Assembly: GCA_028829895.1 (NCBI GenBank)
Contig: CM054179.1
Coordinates: 57,729,891-57,793,890 of the forward strand
From: Sinotaia quadrata
Taxonomy: Eukaryota; Mollusca; Gastropoda; Architaenioglossa; Viviparidae
Direction: 5' to 3'
DNA: 64,000 nt
A model generated the notes under the pieces. It did no database searches and had not been told where the DNA came from. It saw only the letters and a program-made list of their open reading frames with translations. Positions 10,732 to 22,905 of the stretch are shown here, piece by piece; the stretch's first letter is position 1, and each line of letters begins with the position of its first letter. Position numbers and translations under genes: made by a program.

Positions 10732-11148
10732 ATGAATACCACAGAAGTGCATCAACCGCCAGCATTGGGCGAAGCAGAGGGACACACATCAGCCCCAGTG
10801 CCATCACAGATGTCAAGGCAAGACATCCAAAGTTACCAGTGTACTGAGACCCTTCCCTCAAACCAGTATACTGAGACCCTTCCCTCAAACCAGTATACTG
10901 AGACCCTTCCCTCAAACCAGTATACTGAGACCCTTCCCTCAAACCAGTATACTGAGACCCTTCCCTCAAACCAGTATACTGAGACCCTTCCCTCAAACCA
11001 GTGTACTGAGACCCTTCCCTCAAACCAGTATACTGAGACCCTTCCCTCAAAAGAAGAGAGCGATGTTGCTCTTCCACCGCCCGGGGTACGGACAACACTG
11101 GACAAGCTACCACTTGGAATTGTTACCATCTGCGTTGTTAGCAGATGA
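10732..11148 (+). pseudogene. Repetitive ORF, possible LINE ORF1 remnant
   Basis: A 138-codon open frame from ATG 10732. Its N-terminal part is non-repetitive (MNTTEVHQPPALGEAEGH...), followed by eight 9-residue repeats QYTETLPSN and a short unique tail ending CVVSR. Downstream sequence to about 11440 gives broken Gly- and basic-rich peptide (RGGSGTQDVI, SGKGSAGG) in several frames. Similar stretches lie in the first ORF of some LINE elements, and a LINE RT fragment follows on the same strand at 11629. I infer a decayed ORF1. It could also be an unrelated frame opened by the repeat, since the period is divisible by three. Confidence 0.35.
10836..11052. repeat. Minisatellite, 27 bp x 8
   Basis: Eight nearly perfect units with cagtatactgagacccttcc and ctcaaac. 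Two copies have gtgtac in place of gtatac. Confidence 0.97.
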
Positions 11149-11492
11149 CAGGCAGAGGACCCAAGCAGCCAATACCAGGTGGTGACCAGCGCACAGGACA
11201 CAGCAGGTACAAGATGAGGCTCCTGCAAGGGACAGTGCTTGAATCAAGTACCGACTAAAGAAACCCATCTGAAGCCAGGAAAGATGGGGGGGGGGGGAGT
11301 CCACTACTTGCATGCAAGGGGAGGAAGTGGAACTCAAGATGTCATTTAGCAACAGAAAGACTGACAGGTCACGTCGACCCTGTCAGGGAAAGGGTCTGCT
11401 GGTGGGAGGGGCTCAAACTAGATAAAAGTCCGACAGATGCATTAAGGGACTTGGGTCAAATGGGGAACTTTTGACCTTCTCAGATGGCGCCA

Positions 11493-11625
11493 GGCAGTGT
11501 TAGTCTCGAACTATCAACCATGTGCTGACTTCACATGACACAAAGTTACAGACGATTCCCAATTCTCGACCAGCAGGCAGTGTCAGTCCCGAACTATCAG
11601 CCATGTGCTGACTTCACATGACACC
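11493..11625. repeat. Direct duplication, about 50 bp at 83-bp spacing
   Basis: The word ggcagtgttagtctcgaact at 11493 recurs at 11576 as ggcagtgtcagtcccgaact. Both are followed by catgtgctgacttcacatga. The duplication sits inside the presumed LINE remnant. Confidence 0.85.
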
Positions 11626-11628
11626 AAA

Positions 11629-12386
11629 CACAACCCTAAACTGCCCACCACCTCTGGTTGAACAAAAAATTAGAAACACTAAAAATAAAACAAAAACAAG
11701 CACTAAGAGCACATAGACGCAACAATAACAAGGACTTTCTCAAAAAATACAAAACCATACACGACGAATACATCAAAGCCATCAAAACAGCTTTTAAAAA
11801 AAAAAGACAAAAAAGCCTGGATAAAAACATGCAACAAAATAACACACCTCAACTCAACCAAGGACATCTGGTCAAAAATTAATAAAATCATGGGGGACAT
11901 TAAATCCAAAACACGCATCCCAACGCTAAGCATAACTCAAGACAATAAAATAGCCCTGACAGAAGCAGAAAAAGTAGAAGCACTCGCAGATCAATTTGAA
12001 ACAAACTCGAACAAGACAAACGCAAACTCAACTGGACACTCTGACAGACAAACTAGCAAGACTAGAAAAACATCACAGCAAACAGACAACAAACTCAAAC
12101 CACAATCCAATTAATTCCCCAATAACAACACTAGAAGTAACACATACAATTACAACAACAACAAAATCACCCTGGGACGACAAAATCCCCTACCTTATCT
12201 TACGCAGGCTACCAGAAAAATTCATTACAAACAACAGAGCTATACAACGCAATACTAGATACAGGCAACATACCCCCCACAAGGGAAACACGCCGTCATT
12301 ATCCCTATCCCAAAACCCAACAAGGATCCAACACTGACATCCTCCTACAGACCAATCTCACTCCTCCCCACCCAAGCACTTGTTGT
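11629..12386 (+). pseudogene. Decayed Jockey/CR1-like LINE, RT N-terminal part
   Basis: Pieces of one LINE ORF2 in three frames. HLWLNKKLETL (about 11645) and the Lys-rich DFLKKYKTIHDEYIKAIKTA resemble the linker between endonuclease and RT. NKIMGDIKSKTRIPTL and NKIALTEAEKVEALADQFE (11880-12000) follow, then TTLEVTHTI, WDDKIPYLILRRLPEKFI (about 12170-12225), and, after a frameshift, VIIPIPKPNKDPTLTSSYRPISLLPTQA (conserved SYRPISLL block, about 12295-12380). The sequence breaks off before the catalytic FADD/YADD box. The order of blocks is that of Jockey/CR1-type elements. It is non-functional. Confidence 0.82.
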
Positions 12387-12960
12387 TTGTTAATGTGGGG
12401 AACGCTTTCGCGAACCCAAGCACTGTCGGAGGACAATATATATATATAGGACAGCGCATGCGGATTGTAGTTCCACTCGTGACGTCACATGTTATGTTGC
12501 TAAGGTGAGAAGTCAGTCTCGCAAATGAACGAGAGCTCTGATTTTTTTTTCAGGAATACTGATTTTCAATACCACAATAAATGCATTTATATAATCTGTG
12601 AAAGTTTCAATTTTGCGGTCTTGATTCTAATTTTGTGAATTAATTACTCATTTCATATTGATCAATTCTTATCTGTGGCTGACCTAGATTCCATTTCACT
12701 TGGTCTTTAATAACTGTGGCCGCAGTTTCTTAATAATAATCACTAAAGTCATACTTGGGAAAACATTATGTACGTGGGATCGATCTTGACAAAAAAAATC
12801 TACTAAAAATACAATGTTGTTTTAAGGTCGATGTTTGTCTGGTATCATAACAGACAAAAACAAAATCCTGTTTCTATACTCAAAATATGTTTATACTCGT
12901 ATCACTATCAGAAACCGTAATCTTACCTCCAGTTCTAAAAATAACTCTCAGCCGGATATA
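12387..12960. other. Unique sequence
   Basis: Unique sequence with a short TA tract at about 12438-12448. No gene was recognised. Confidence 0.5.
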
Positions 12961-12962
12961 TG

Positions 12963-13195
12963 CTGTCATTCTACAACTAAAGTGTGATGTCATTGTTGCA
13001 CCTCAATAAAGTGTCATTCTACACCTACAGTATGATGTCATTGTTGCACCTCAATAAACTGTCATTCTACACCTACACCTTTGTTACAACTTCATCATAC
13101 TGTCATTTTAAATCAAAGTGTGCTGCCAGTGCTACACCTCAGTCAAACTGTTATTCTACAACGAAAATGTACTAGTATTGTTACACTTCAACTGC
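12963..13195. repeat. Minisatellite, about 50 bp x 4-5, diverged
   Basis: Units share ctgtcattctacacctaca and gttgcacctcaataaa. Divergence increases to the right. Confidence 0.8.
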
Positions 13196-13409
13196 GATGT
13201 CCTATATCAAAATTAATTCTTGCATTCGTTTAATTTTTATTTCCCTCTGTGTTGTTCAAGTTTCCAAGAGAGGTAATAATTATTGCCTCTTTAAAAAAAA
13301 AAAAATCATTGCTCGGCACATAGGACATTTATCTGTGTTGAAAGGTTATTATAACAGCATGAGTGTTTCTTTTATGTGTGTATCTACTGAGCATATGTGT
13401 ATTTAACAG

Positions 13410-13411
<2 letters not shown>

Positions 13412-13440
<29 letters not shown>

Positions 13441-13442
13441 AC
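13412..13442. repeat. (GT)n microsatellite
   Basis: About 15 GT dinucleotides. Confidence 0.97.
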
Positions 13443-13457
13443 AGCAATCTTCAAATA

Positions 13458-13570
13458 AAATGACATTAAATGTGACATGAAGGTAAATGTGACCTTAATC
13501 CAGACGCCCGCAAAATTATGACATTAAATGTGACCTGATTTCCAGACGCCCGCAAAATTATGACATTACC
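13458..13570. repeat. Two-copy tandem duplication, about 55 bp
   Basis: Two units ending in cagacgcccgcaaaattatg, each containing gacattaaatgtgac. Confidence 0.8.
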
Positions 13571-14080
13571 AACTATGTGAATCGAGCTTTTATTATAAAG
13601 AAAAAGTTGAATTAAAAAGGTGGGGGGGGATTAACAAACTATACTTCATTTACTAATAAATGTTATTATAAGGAAGATTGCAACATTGTATCATGATAAA
13701 GAAGTAACGCAGCTTGCACACGAAAGAACGACATTTTTAGACTGTAAGCCTACCAAAGATGCATTTCAGAGTTCGCGAAAGAGATTTCCAGTACAAATTG
13801 ATTTGAATTTGAAGCAAAAATTACTATCTACTATGACAGATTAATCACTGATTTCTAACTATATACTATTTTCATAAGTTTTTAACATTCATTATTTAAT
13901 ACAAGTAATGTTGGCAATGGCAGACTGTGGGTATTAACAATATTATTTTTACGTAATTAGAACGTTAACTATCGAACAACTGAACGTTTTTAATGGCTTC
14001 TAAAACGTACAGCCGTAAAGAAATAACACATTTCAGACAACCAAATGCACACATTACTAGAGTAGACTCCAAGTATTATG
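13571..14080. other. Unique AT-rich sequence
   Basis: No supported feature in this stretch. Confidence 0.5.

Positions 14081-14082
<2 letters not shown>

Positions 14083-14179
<97 letters not shown>
14083..14179. repeat. (GT)n-(GA)n compound microsatellite
   Basis: About 35 GT units with one interruption, followed by about 10 GA units. Open frames here are simple-sequence artefacts. Confidence 0.97.
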
Positions 14180-15095
14180 ACTGCATCCGTTTCTGTATGG
14201 GTATGCAGCACTGTCCTGTCGGCTCAGTGGTTGTTTATGACAATCTGGGGGAATAAAATAGCATTATTCAGATTCGAGATTAAATTTCTTTAAAACAAAA
14301 TTCATATGAATGTTTGAATATAGGTACATTTACTTACAGTGATCTTCAACGCTAAGTTTAGCACAGACTTGAAACACAACAAGCCTTGCAGTGGTAACCA
14401 AAAGCCATTCGTGATAAAGGAAAAAAAAAAAGATGTTTCCTTGAGAACTAACAAACAGTATTCCCGTGTTCGTGAGAAACGGCAATGGGTGAGCCCTTGT
14501 AAGCTACAACACTTTCAAGTCTTGATAACCTAACTTTGGAATCGAGCGTCGCCTAAAAACTGAAATGAAACTGTACTCCGACCCCACGTCATGCACGAAG
14601 GAGTGGTGACCCTTACAGACTCGCCAGTGACTAGTCCGATGAACAAAAGCAAGCAGCTATGTTGACGGTAGACACACTTAAGAAGGGAGATAATCCTCGA
14701 AATTTAGCGAGATCAGTTTACAATTTTAACATCTCCCCTGTCGCTCTCCTGGCACAACCACTGCTACCATCGGCTCCTTTGAACACACCATAGGCTACGC
14801 TCGACTAAGTGCCAGTCACTGAAGCTTATCTGTTGTAATGCATAACAGTGATATTACCGGAAGAGTGCAAAATCTGTTAAAGCGGGAGAAAGTGGATGAG
14901 TGAGAGGAGGGATGGGGTACTTAAAAAAAAAAATAGTCACAATTGACTCCTTCCTGAAGAGATAAGTGACGTTACTATTCAAACGGCCCGCAAATAAACA
15001 AGGTATCCTTTCGGCAGCAGACTTTTCCATTAAGATTTATCAGACGCGCGAAATCAAGATTCATGCCCCATTCCACCCCTACACAGCTATCTATC
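14180..15095. other. Unique sequence
   Basis: About 0.9 kb of unique, somewhat GC-richer sequence. No coding similarity or RNA gene was recognised on either strand. Confidence 0.5.
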
Positions 15096-15099
15096 AAGT

Positions 15100-15930
15100 A
15101 TAAATTATTGTCTTAGACAGCTAGCCAGTGGCCCGAGTACATGTATATTATTGTCTTACACAGCTAGCTAGTGAGTTTAGTGTATGTTCACTATTGTCTT
15201 ACACAGCTAGCTAGTGAGTTTAGTGTATGTTCACTATTGTCTTACACAGCTAGCTAGTGAGTTTAGTGTATGTTCACTATTGTCTTACACAGCTAGCCAG
15301 TGGCCCGAGTACATGTACATTATTGCCTTGACAGCTAGCCAGTGGCCTAAATACATGTACATTATTGTCTTACACAGCTAGCTATATTTGTAAATTGCTT
15401 TCTTCCAATACTGATCAGTGACTTTGATTAGTGTAACTTATTTTCTTTCATAGCTAATCAGTGGCTTTGAGTTATGTAAATTATTTTCTTGCATAGCACT
15501 GCCAGTTGCTTTGAGTAATGTAAATTTATTTCATAGTTAATCAGTTGCTTTGAGTAATGTAAATTTATTTCATAGTTAATCAGTAGCTTTGAGTAATGTA
15601 AATTATTATCTTGCCTAACCAGCCAGTAACATGAGTTATACAGTATTGTCTGACATAACCAGCGAATGGTTCTGAATATATATGTATTATTTCTTATGCA
15701 GCTAGTCAGAGACTTAGTACATATACATTAATTTCTTACAAACTAGTCAGTGGTTTAGTATGTGTACATTATTTTTTACAGAGCTAGTCAGTGGTTTAAT
15801 ATATGTAGATTAATTTCTTACATAATGATCAGTGGGTTTTAGTATGTGTACAGTATTTTCTAACAGACTGGTCAGTGGGTTTGGTATGTGTACATTATTT
15901 TCTAACATAATGTTATTATTCGTTAGCCTT
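15100..15930. repeat. Minisatellite, about 44 bp, decaying to the right
   Basis: Homogeneous core at 15105-15390 with ttgtcttacacagctagcta and gtgagtttagtgtatgttca. To 15930 the units degrade but keep gtcagtgg-ttt-agtatgtgtacatta words. It reads as one old array with a recently homogenised left end. Confidence 0.85.
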
Positions 15931-16073
15931 GAATTATCAGTGTTCAATAGGTTTGATTAGTAGTGTTCAAAAGCTATGGACAAGTAATGTTCTAAATATG
16001 GATTTTTAGCGTTCAGTAATTAAGGATAATAATGTTCAGTAGCTATGTTATGTGCTCAATAAGGATTATTAGT

Positions 16074-16500
16074 GGAGTTAACAACCACCTCACAGTGTGC
16101 AATGTGTGGAGTTAACAACCACCTCACAGTGTGTAATGTGTATAGTTACACAACCACCTCACAGCATGTAATGTGCATAGTTACACAACCACCTCACAGT
16201 GTGTAATGTGTGGACTTAACAACCACCTCACAGTGTGTAATGTGTGGAGTTAACAACCACCTCACAGCGTGTAATGTGTGGACTTAACAACCACCTCACA
16301 GTGTAATGTGTGAACTTAACAACCACCTCACAGTGTGCAATGTGTGGAGTTACACAACCACCTCACAGTGTGTAATATGTGGAGTTACACAACCACCTCA
16401 CAGTGTGTAATATGTGGAGTTACACAACCACCTCACAGTGTGTAATATGTGGAGTTAAACAACCACCTCACAATGTGTAAATGTGTAAACCACCTCATTA
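16074..16500. repeat. Minisatellite, 34-36 bp x about 12
   Basis: Units of aacaaccacctcacagtgtg and taatgtgtggagtt. Length variants carry gttacac instead of gttaac. Confidence 0.95.
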
Positions 16501-16597
16501 CAATATGTAGAATTTAAATTTAAGAATTTCACAGTTTAGGAGATTTACGGTTATTCACCTGAAAAATACTTGGATAAATGTTTAATTTCAATTAAAG

Positions 16598-16722
16598 GGA
16601 AAAAACATGCAAGGAAATAAGGTTTGTAGCATGCAATTAAAAATATTGATCTATTTATTTTTTAAGGAACAACATACAAGGAAATGGGTTTGAAGCATGC
16701 AATTAAAAACATTGAAGAAAAT
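16598..16722. repeat. Two-copy tandem duplication, about 65 bp
   Basis: Two units sharing caaggaaat, ggtttg and agcatgcaattaaaaa. Confidence 0.75.
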
Positions 16723-16900
16723 ATTAATAGGCGAAGATAAACTGCTGAAAAGATCAGTTCTTACCAGTTCCGCTATGGGACTCAGTCATTGGGTCCTCTT
16801 TCAAAAACGGAATTTGAAGCTTGAGATCTTTCGAATGAAGTAAAACAGCGGCTAGTAAGATATTGATTATAATTAGTGCGTCCACTTTAGATGGTCCACA

Positions 16901-17226
16901 GCTGAAGCAACAATCTTTGTGATTGTAATAAGCCGAAGTCAGAACAACAGTCTTTGTGATTGTAATAAGCCGAGGTCAGAACAACAGTCTTTGTGATTGT
17001 AATAAGCCGAAGTCAGAACAACAGTCTTTGTGATTGTAATAAGCCGAAGTCAGAGCAACAATCTTTGTGATTGTAATAAGCCGAAGTCAGAACAACAGTC
17101 TTTGTGATTGTAATAAGCCGAAGTCAGAGCAACAATCTTTGTGATTGTAATAAGCCGAAGTCAGAACAACAGTCTTTGTGATTGTAATAAGCCGAAGTCA
17201 GAGCAACAATCTTTGTGATTGTAATA
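16901..17226. repeat. Minisatellite, 37 bp x about 9
   Basis: Units of ctttgtgattgtaataagcc and gaagtcagaacaacagt. Two sub-variants (gaacaacagt and gagcaacaat) tend to alternate toward the right. Confidence 0.96.
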
Positions 17227-17254
17227 CGACACCTGGTGCATCTCTCTGTATAAA

Positions 17255-17515
17255 GCCCACAATTAAAGCAGTAAAAGGCTCACAATTAGACCATTATAAG
17301 GTCACAATTAGACCATTATAAGGTCACAATTAAAACAGTATAAAGCCCTCCGAGCAGTTTAAGGTCCACAATTCAAGCAGTATACGGCTAAGAATTAGAG
17401 CAATATAAATCCCACAGTTAGAGCAATATAAAGACCACATTTAGGGCAATATAAAGACCACATTTAGGGCAGCATAAAGACCACATTTAGAGCAGTACAA
17501 GGCCCATAATTAGAG
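17255..17515. repeat. Degenerate 25-30 bp repeat
   Basis: Loose copies of cacaattagaccattataag and ccacatttagggcaatataa. Confidence 0.7.
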
Positions 17516-17574
17516 AAGTAATCTTGCAGCAGTGTAAAACATCTTAATCAGTGCTGTCCCTTTTATCAGGCTCC

Positions 17575-17835
17575 TAACCAGAGAATTACTTGTTCAGATT
17601 ATTAATCAGACAACTTCATAAAATATGCGGTCTTCTTAATAAGGTTCCAAAAGGGCGCACTACTTGTCCAGATTGTTAATCAGACAACTTCATAAAATAT
17701 GCGGTCTTCTTAATAAGATTCCAAAAGGGCGCACTAGTTGTCCAGATTGTTAATAATAAAATTTCATAAAATATGCGGTCCTCTTTATAAGGTTGAATCG
17801 GGAGCAACATTTGTCGAAATTGTTAGTATGACAAC
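17575..17835. repeat. Minisatellite, about 72 bp x 3-4
   Basis: Units share acttcataaaatatgcggtc and ccaaaagggcgcacta. The last copy is strongly diverged. Confidence 0.88.
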
Positions 17836-18017
17836 TTCTTTATAAAGATCCAGCCTGGAGCAATAATTCTTGCACTTAAAAAGTCATGTAACCACTTACA
17901 GTAAAGCCGGATTCATCCAAAGATGTTTCTACTGTTTACAACACTAGTTGTTCAGTTCAATTCACAACCCTTTTTGATCATCGTGACAGCTTAGCTCACT
18001 GGTCGTTTGGTGTTCTC

Positions 18018-18152
18018 TCCCAAGTTTACGAACTTTAAATGATAAAAGTATACAATTAGACTCATAGATGGTCGTAATTTTAGCAAGAATGTCAAGTTTA
18101 CGAACTTTAATAATAAAAGTATCCAACTAGACTCGTAGATGATCGTAATGTT
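18018..18152. repeat. Two-copy duplication, about 70 bp
   Basis: Two copies of caagtttacgaactttaa followed by ataaaagtat and actagactcgtagatg-like sequence. Confidence 0.85.
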
Positions 18153-18610
18153 ACTTATGTCAGGTAAAAATCCCAGCTCATCTTTCCAGTATCCACACAG
18201 CCACTGCAACTTTGCAGGACTGGCAATTTCTGTCGCAGCAGCCCTGCAGTGGCAAGTGAAAAGTTATTAGCGATAACAAATCGAAATGTCTAGACATTGT
18301 TTGCCCACATACAATTAATTACTCAAGCCTGTTACGTCATAAGGCAATAAATAACTTTAATAATGACTCAAAACTGGCCAATCAATAGTAGTGGGTGTTT
18401 GCTAGTTAGTCGTGAATCTCGACTTATACTAAAATAAAATCCGTTATTTGAAACTCTGTATTTGCTTTTCAGTAGTTATCTTTCCTTCATTATTATCTTG
18501 GTGTGTATGTGGGAGGAAGGATCTTATTTGAATTAAATATTTTAATTTTATTTGTGTGTGTGTGAACCAAACCAAATACATGTTTCTCAGGGGACAACTA
18601 GTCACGCGCA
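18153..18610. other. Unique sequence
   Basis: No gene or element recognised. Confidence 0.5.
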
Positions 18611-18616
18611 ACAGGC

Positions 18617-18649
<33 letters not shown>

Positions 18650-18650
18650 A

Positions 18651-18703
<53 letters not shown>

Positions 18704-18758
18704 CAGACAAATAGATAGATAGATAGATATAGATAGATAGACAGACAGATAGATAGAC

Positions 18759-18833
<75 letters not shown>

Positions 18834-18834
18834 C
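18617..18834. repeat. (GATA)n/(GACA)n microsatellite
   Basis: More than 200 bp of GATA with interspersed GACA tetramers. No adjoining LINE 3' end was seen, unlike the GATA tracts at 4515 and 29828. Confidence 0.98.
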
Positions 18835-18925
18835 CTTTACAAGGGTTTTGTTTGCATTATATGCCCACTAATAAAGTTTCTAATAGAGAGAGGAGATTAT
18901 TTATTCAATGCAAATCAAGTATCGT

Positions 18926-19014
18926 GTAAATTTCGAGTTAGTGTGACTGTCCTATTTCGAGTTAATGTGACTGTCCTATTTCGAGTTAATGTGACTGTCC
19001 TATTTCGAGTTCAT
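18926..19014. repeat. Minisatellite, 24 bp x about 3.5
   Basis: Units of tatttcgagttaatgtgact plus gtcc. Confidence 0.93.
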
Positions 19015-19131
19015 GGATACAGTCATGCAAATGATGCACGGTACATCAGTGTTGTACAGCTGTTTCATGTACCGAGCGCAATTCGCATTGTCCTGATTTC
19101 AACAGACAACACCCATCAAGCAACCAATCAG

Positions 19132-19206
19132 TTTCGCTCTTTCTCACGTGACCAACTGTAGACTGAACGCTCTTTCTCATGTGAACAACTGGCAGACTGA
19201 ACGCTG
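19132..19206. repeat. Two-copy duplication, about 37 bp
   Basis: Two copies of cgctctttctcacgtgaaca-like sequence followed by gcagactgaa. Confidence 0.75.
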
Positions 19207-19509
19207 TTAATCTCATTTAAATAATGTAAATTACTTTCTTGCATAAGTAGCCAGAGTACGGTATTGTATGACAGCTTGCCAGTAGCTTGAGTATATGTAC
19301 GGTATTGTACGACAGCTAGTCAAGTAATGGAAGTCAATCAAAAGACTTCATTCTTATTACTTGTTGAGTCATTAATGTACATTGTCAAGTAATAGAAATC
19401 AATCAAGAGTTTTGCAGTCCACACAGAGTTAATTATATTTGGAAAATCATCTCCTGAAGACAGAGAAAAGCTCAACTATTAGGTTCCTCTGTTATCAGCA
19501 TTTAGCAGC

Positions 19510-19747
19510 TGTTCACTGCTAACAATTCACCCCTTTCACTGCTAACAATTCACACACCCCTTTCACTGCTAACAATTCACACACTGACCCCTTTCACTGC
19601 TAACAATTCACCCCTTCACTGCTAACAATTCACACACTGACCCCTTTCACTGCTAACAATTCACACACCCCTTTCACTGCTAACAATTCGCACATCCCTT
19701 TCACTGCTAACAATTCACCCCCTTCACTGCTAACAATTCTCACACCC
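19510..19747. repeat. Minisatellite, 24-33 bp x about 9
   Basis: Units of cactgctaacaattcacac with variable-length cacacccctt and cactgacccctt linkers. Confidence 0.93.
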
Positions 19748-19749
19748 CT

Positions 19750-20695
19750 TTTAGCTACGTACACCTAGTAATAACAATTTAGTTACCATATACAGCAACA
19801 TTTTCATTCATCAATGTAATATTTCATGCAATGAGATTTTATTTATCAGAAAACTAAATTAAGGGTTTCATTATTTAAATAATTTTTATTATAACAAAAT
19901 AAATAAAACATTAATTTATATGTTTACATTTATATTCTGTCACATTATACCTTTTCAAATTTGATTATTGTGACTCTAGGGGCTAGTCACATGTTTCTAC
20001 ATATACTTTGGTCTGCTAATAGTCTCGTGTATGACCGATCTTGTCATTTGTGGCCTTGACCTATCCATATCCATGCTTGAACTGCGTGAAGGAGTGGCTT
20101 TGACATACAGTACCAACATTTAGTATCTAAATTCCAACATCCGGTGTGTTGCAACTGTAAAATGCAGAAATATTGTCTGCGAAACAATTCAATGAAGGCA
20201 AGAATACACCTCATGCCATTTTGCCATGAGAAAACTCTAACTTGCAAACTGCTTGACTTCACTTCAAGTTCTATTACTAGTGAAGAAGAAAGTGTGTTCC
20301 TTGCCGATAATACAATATGTTTGTGTGTATGCATAAGTGATTTTTGTAAAATGTTTCCTACTACTGAAAATCAATGTAAAACAGTTTAAAGGCACTTTCT
20401 TGTGAAAGCCTGACAACTCTAACTGATCGATGGCGCACGACTAATGTTTGCACGGTGGTGAGCAATTTGTGTAAAGCTCGTCTTCACACCCAGCTGTCGA
20501 CATGGAGCAGCAATAAACAGTCCATTACTCTTGTCAGCTTTCAACATTGGATCACGTGACTCACAAACCGATCACAATATATTTTTGATCAAATAAAACA
20601 CGCAGATATACAGACACACCACAAAAACAAACAAACATTCATATTCACCCAATTAATTGAATCAACAACATAAAAGTGTTATCAAGTGTTGGTGG
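19750..20695. other. Unique sequence with a Cys-rich open frame
   Basis: Largely unique. The plus strand carries an open frame at about 20092-20389, noted in the findings. The opposite strand is also open here. No family match is claimed. Confidence 0.4.
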
Positions 20696-20699
20696 TAAA

Positions 20700-21047
20700 C
20701 TGATTCTGATTTTAATGTCACAATACTGATGACGGTTAGCTGTGGGTGCTTTAGGCACGTTGTTATTTACAGTTATTTGGGTATAGCTTAAATACCGCAA
20801 CAGTGATGACGTTTAGCTTGGGGTGTTTTGGACATCTTATTGCTGGTTATACTTAGTTAGGTCTAGTTTAAATACCACAATACTGTTAACAGTTATATAG
20901 GGGTGTCTTTAGACACTGTATTGCTGTTTGGGTCTAGTTTAAATACTACAATACTGTTAACAGTTATATTGGGGTGTCTTTAGACATTGTATTGCTGTTT
21001 GGGTCTAGTTTAAATACTACAATACTGTTAACAGTTATATATTATAT
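20700..21047. repeat. Minisatellite, about 60-73 bp x 5
   Basis: Units share aatactgttaacagttata, ggggtgtctttagacat and gggtctagtttaaatac. Left copies are diverged and right copies nearly identical. Confidence 0.88.
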
Positions 21048-21148
21048 AATTGAATAAATATAGCTCAGTGGAGACGCAGTTATGACTACAAATATTTTTT
21101 TTCTTCTGGGAAATCAGTGTACGTGTATAAAGAATGAAATAGTTTCCA

Positions 21149-21437
21149 GTCAACGCTCACAGTACTCTACAATAGACCTATATTTTAATTACTGTTTTTA
21201 GTATTTGGTAACTAAACTTGTAAACGCTCACAGTACTCTACAATAGACCTATATTTTAATTACTGTTTTTTAGTATTTGGTAACTAAACTTGTAAACGCT
21301 CACAGTACAATAGACCTATATTTTAATTACTGTTTTTAGTATTTGGTAACTAAACTTGTCAACGCTCACAGTACTCTACAATAGACCTATATTTTAATTA
21401 CTGTTTTTTAGTATTTGGTAACTAAACTTGTAAACGA
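21149..21437. repeat. Minisatellite, about 72 bp x 4
   Basis: Near-identical units with acgctcacagtactctacaa, tagacctatattttaat and atttggtaactaaacttgt. Confidence 0.95.
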
Positions 21438-21479
21438 TTTTGTTAAAGGTCGATAACACGTTCATTTTTTTCTATCATA

Positions 21480-21655
21480 CGGGTGCTTTCTAATGTCCAG
21501 TTTGTTTTCAATAATAAGAGTAATAATTTCTATCAATTTTGGTGTTTCTAATATACAGTTTGTATTCAATTATAAGAGTAATAATTTCTATCAATTTTGG
21601 TGTTTTCTAATGTCCAGTTTGATTTGATTTATATGAGTATTAATTTCTAGCTGTT
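21480..21655. repeat. Minisatellite, about 60 bp x 3
   Basis: Units share taatgtccagtttg, ataagagtaataatttcta and tcaattttggtg. Confidence 0.88.
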
Positions 21656-22380
21656 AAAGAAAATGACATGATGGTGGTGGTTTGACAATGTTGTTTCACC
21701 CACAATAATAATAATAAGAAGAAGAAATATTTATCAATTTGACTTTCAGTTATGGGCTGAATTAAGGGACTTGACTTCCCTCACTGGATTCTGGGAAGCT
21801 GAAAACTTTTAGTGGAGTGTTTAATATCGAAGTCCTCACCTCACCCCTGATGTTGTGAAAGAGGGGTAAAAGAAACTTTTTGTGATGCCAACGCCACCTA
21901 GTTAATGGTTATGATTATTATTATTTAATTAATCAACCATTACTAATTACAAATGAAGAAAATCTTAGTTTATGTTATTAATAATTCTCCAGCAGATACC
22001 AGTCGTTTCTCTCACTTGATGGACATGGGGCATTGTAAACATTTTCTCTCTTCCACAACATTAAAGACGAGCATTTACAGTCACATAATATTTCCACAGG
22101 TGGAAAACTTCTTACTAAAGGAGAAGACAAATCCGACTTAAATCTATATTTAGTGAGTACCATTGACCCAATTTCTTCTCCAACATAAGGTTATCCATAT
22201 GTATAAGAAATTCATTAAATTTAACATTAAATTTATTAAATCAACAATCAAATGTACATATAACAAATACAATTAAAAAGATTACTTGACATCAATATTT
22301 ATATGACACCACTTTTGAATAATTTTAATATCTGTACTGTCTTATATCCTAACACATAATTCAATAGATTAGTATCAATT
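21656..22380. other. Unique AT-rich sequence
   Basis: No supported gene. Confidence 0.5.
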
Positions 22381-22397
22381 CAAATCACAGTGTAGTT

Positions 22398-22575
22398 CTT
22401 ATCAGAGAACAGAAATGGAGTTATCAGACAAACAATAATAGTTTCTATGTAACCTTATCAGAGAACAGAAATGGAGTTATCAGACATAAGCAATAATAGT
22501 TTCTATGTAACCTTATCAGAGAACAGAAATGGAGTTATCAGAAGAAATAAGCGATAATAGTTTGTATGTAACCTT
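22398..22575. repeat. Minisatellite, about 58 bp x 3
   Basis: Units share ttatcagagaacagaaatgg, agttatcaga and aataatagtttctatgtaac. Confidence 0.92.
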
Positions 22576-22682
22576 GGATAGGTGAAGCTGCAGTAGTCTT
22601 TCGTGCACTTTTCATAACAAAGCCACAAGTTTATTGTTTACATTACTACTGTCAATTCCACATGGTTCCCTCCTCACATTGC

Positions 22683-22905
22683 AGAACACCGATTTACTGC
22701 TATTCTCTTGAGGCTAACCTGGGTGCTCTTTTCACTTTATTTCTTTCCTTAAGCAGAACACTGAGTTGCTGCTATTCTCTTGAGGCTAACCTGGGTGCTC
22801 TTTTCACTTTATTTCTTTCCTTAAGCAGAACACTGAGTTGCTGCTATTCTCTTGAGGCTAACCTGGGTGCTTTCATTGTATTACTTTTCTCAAGCAGAAC
22901 AGCAA
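22683..22905. repeat. Minisatellite, 72 bp x 3
   Basis: Units with gctattctcttgaggctaac and ctgggtgctcttttcacttt. The period of 72 keeps a frame open, but coding is not supported. Confidence 0.95.
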
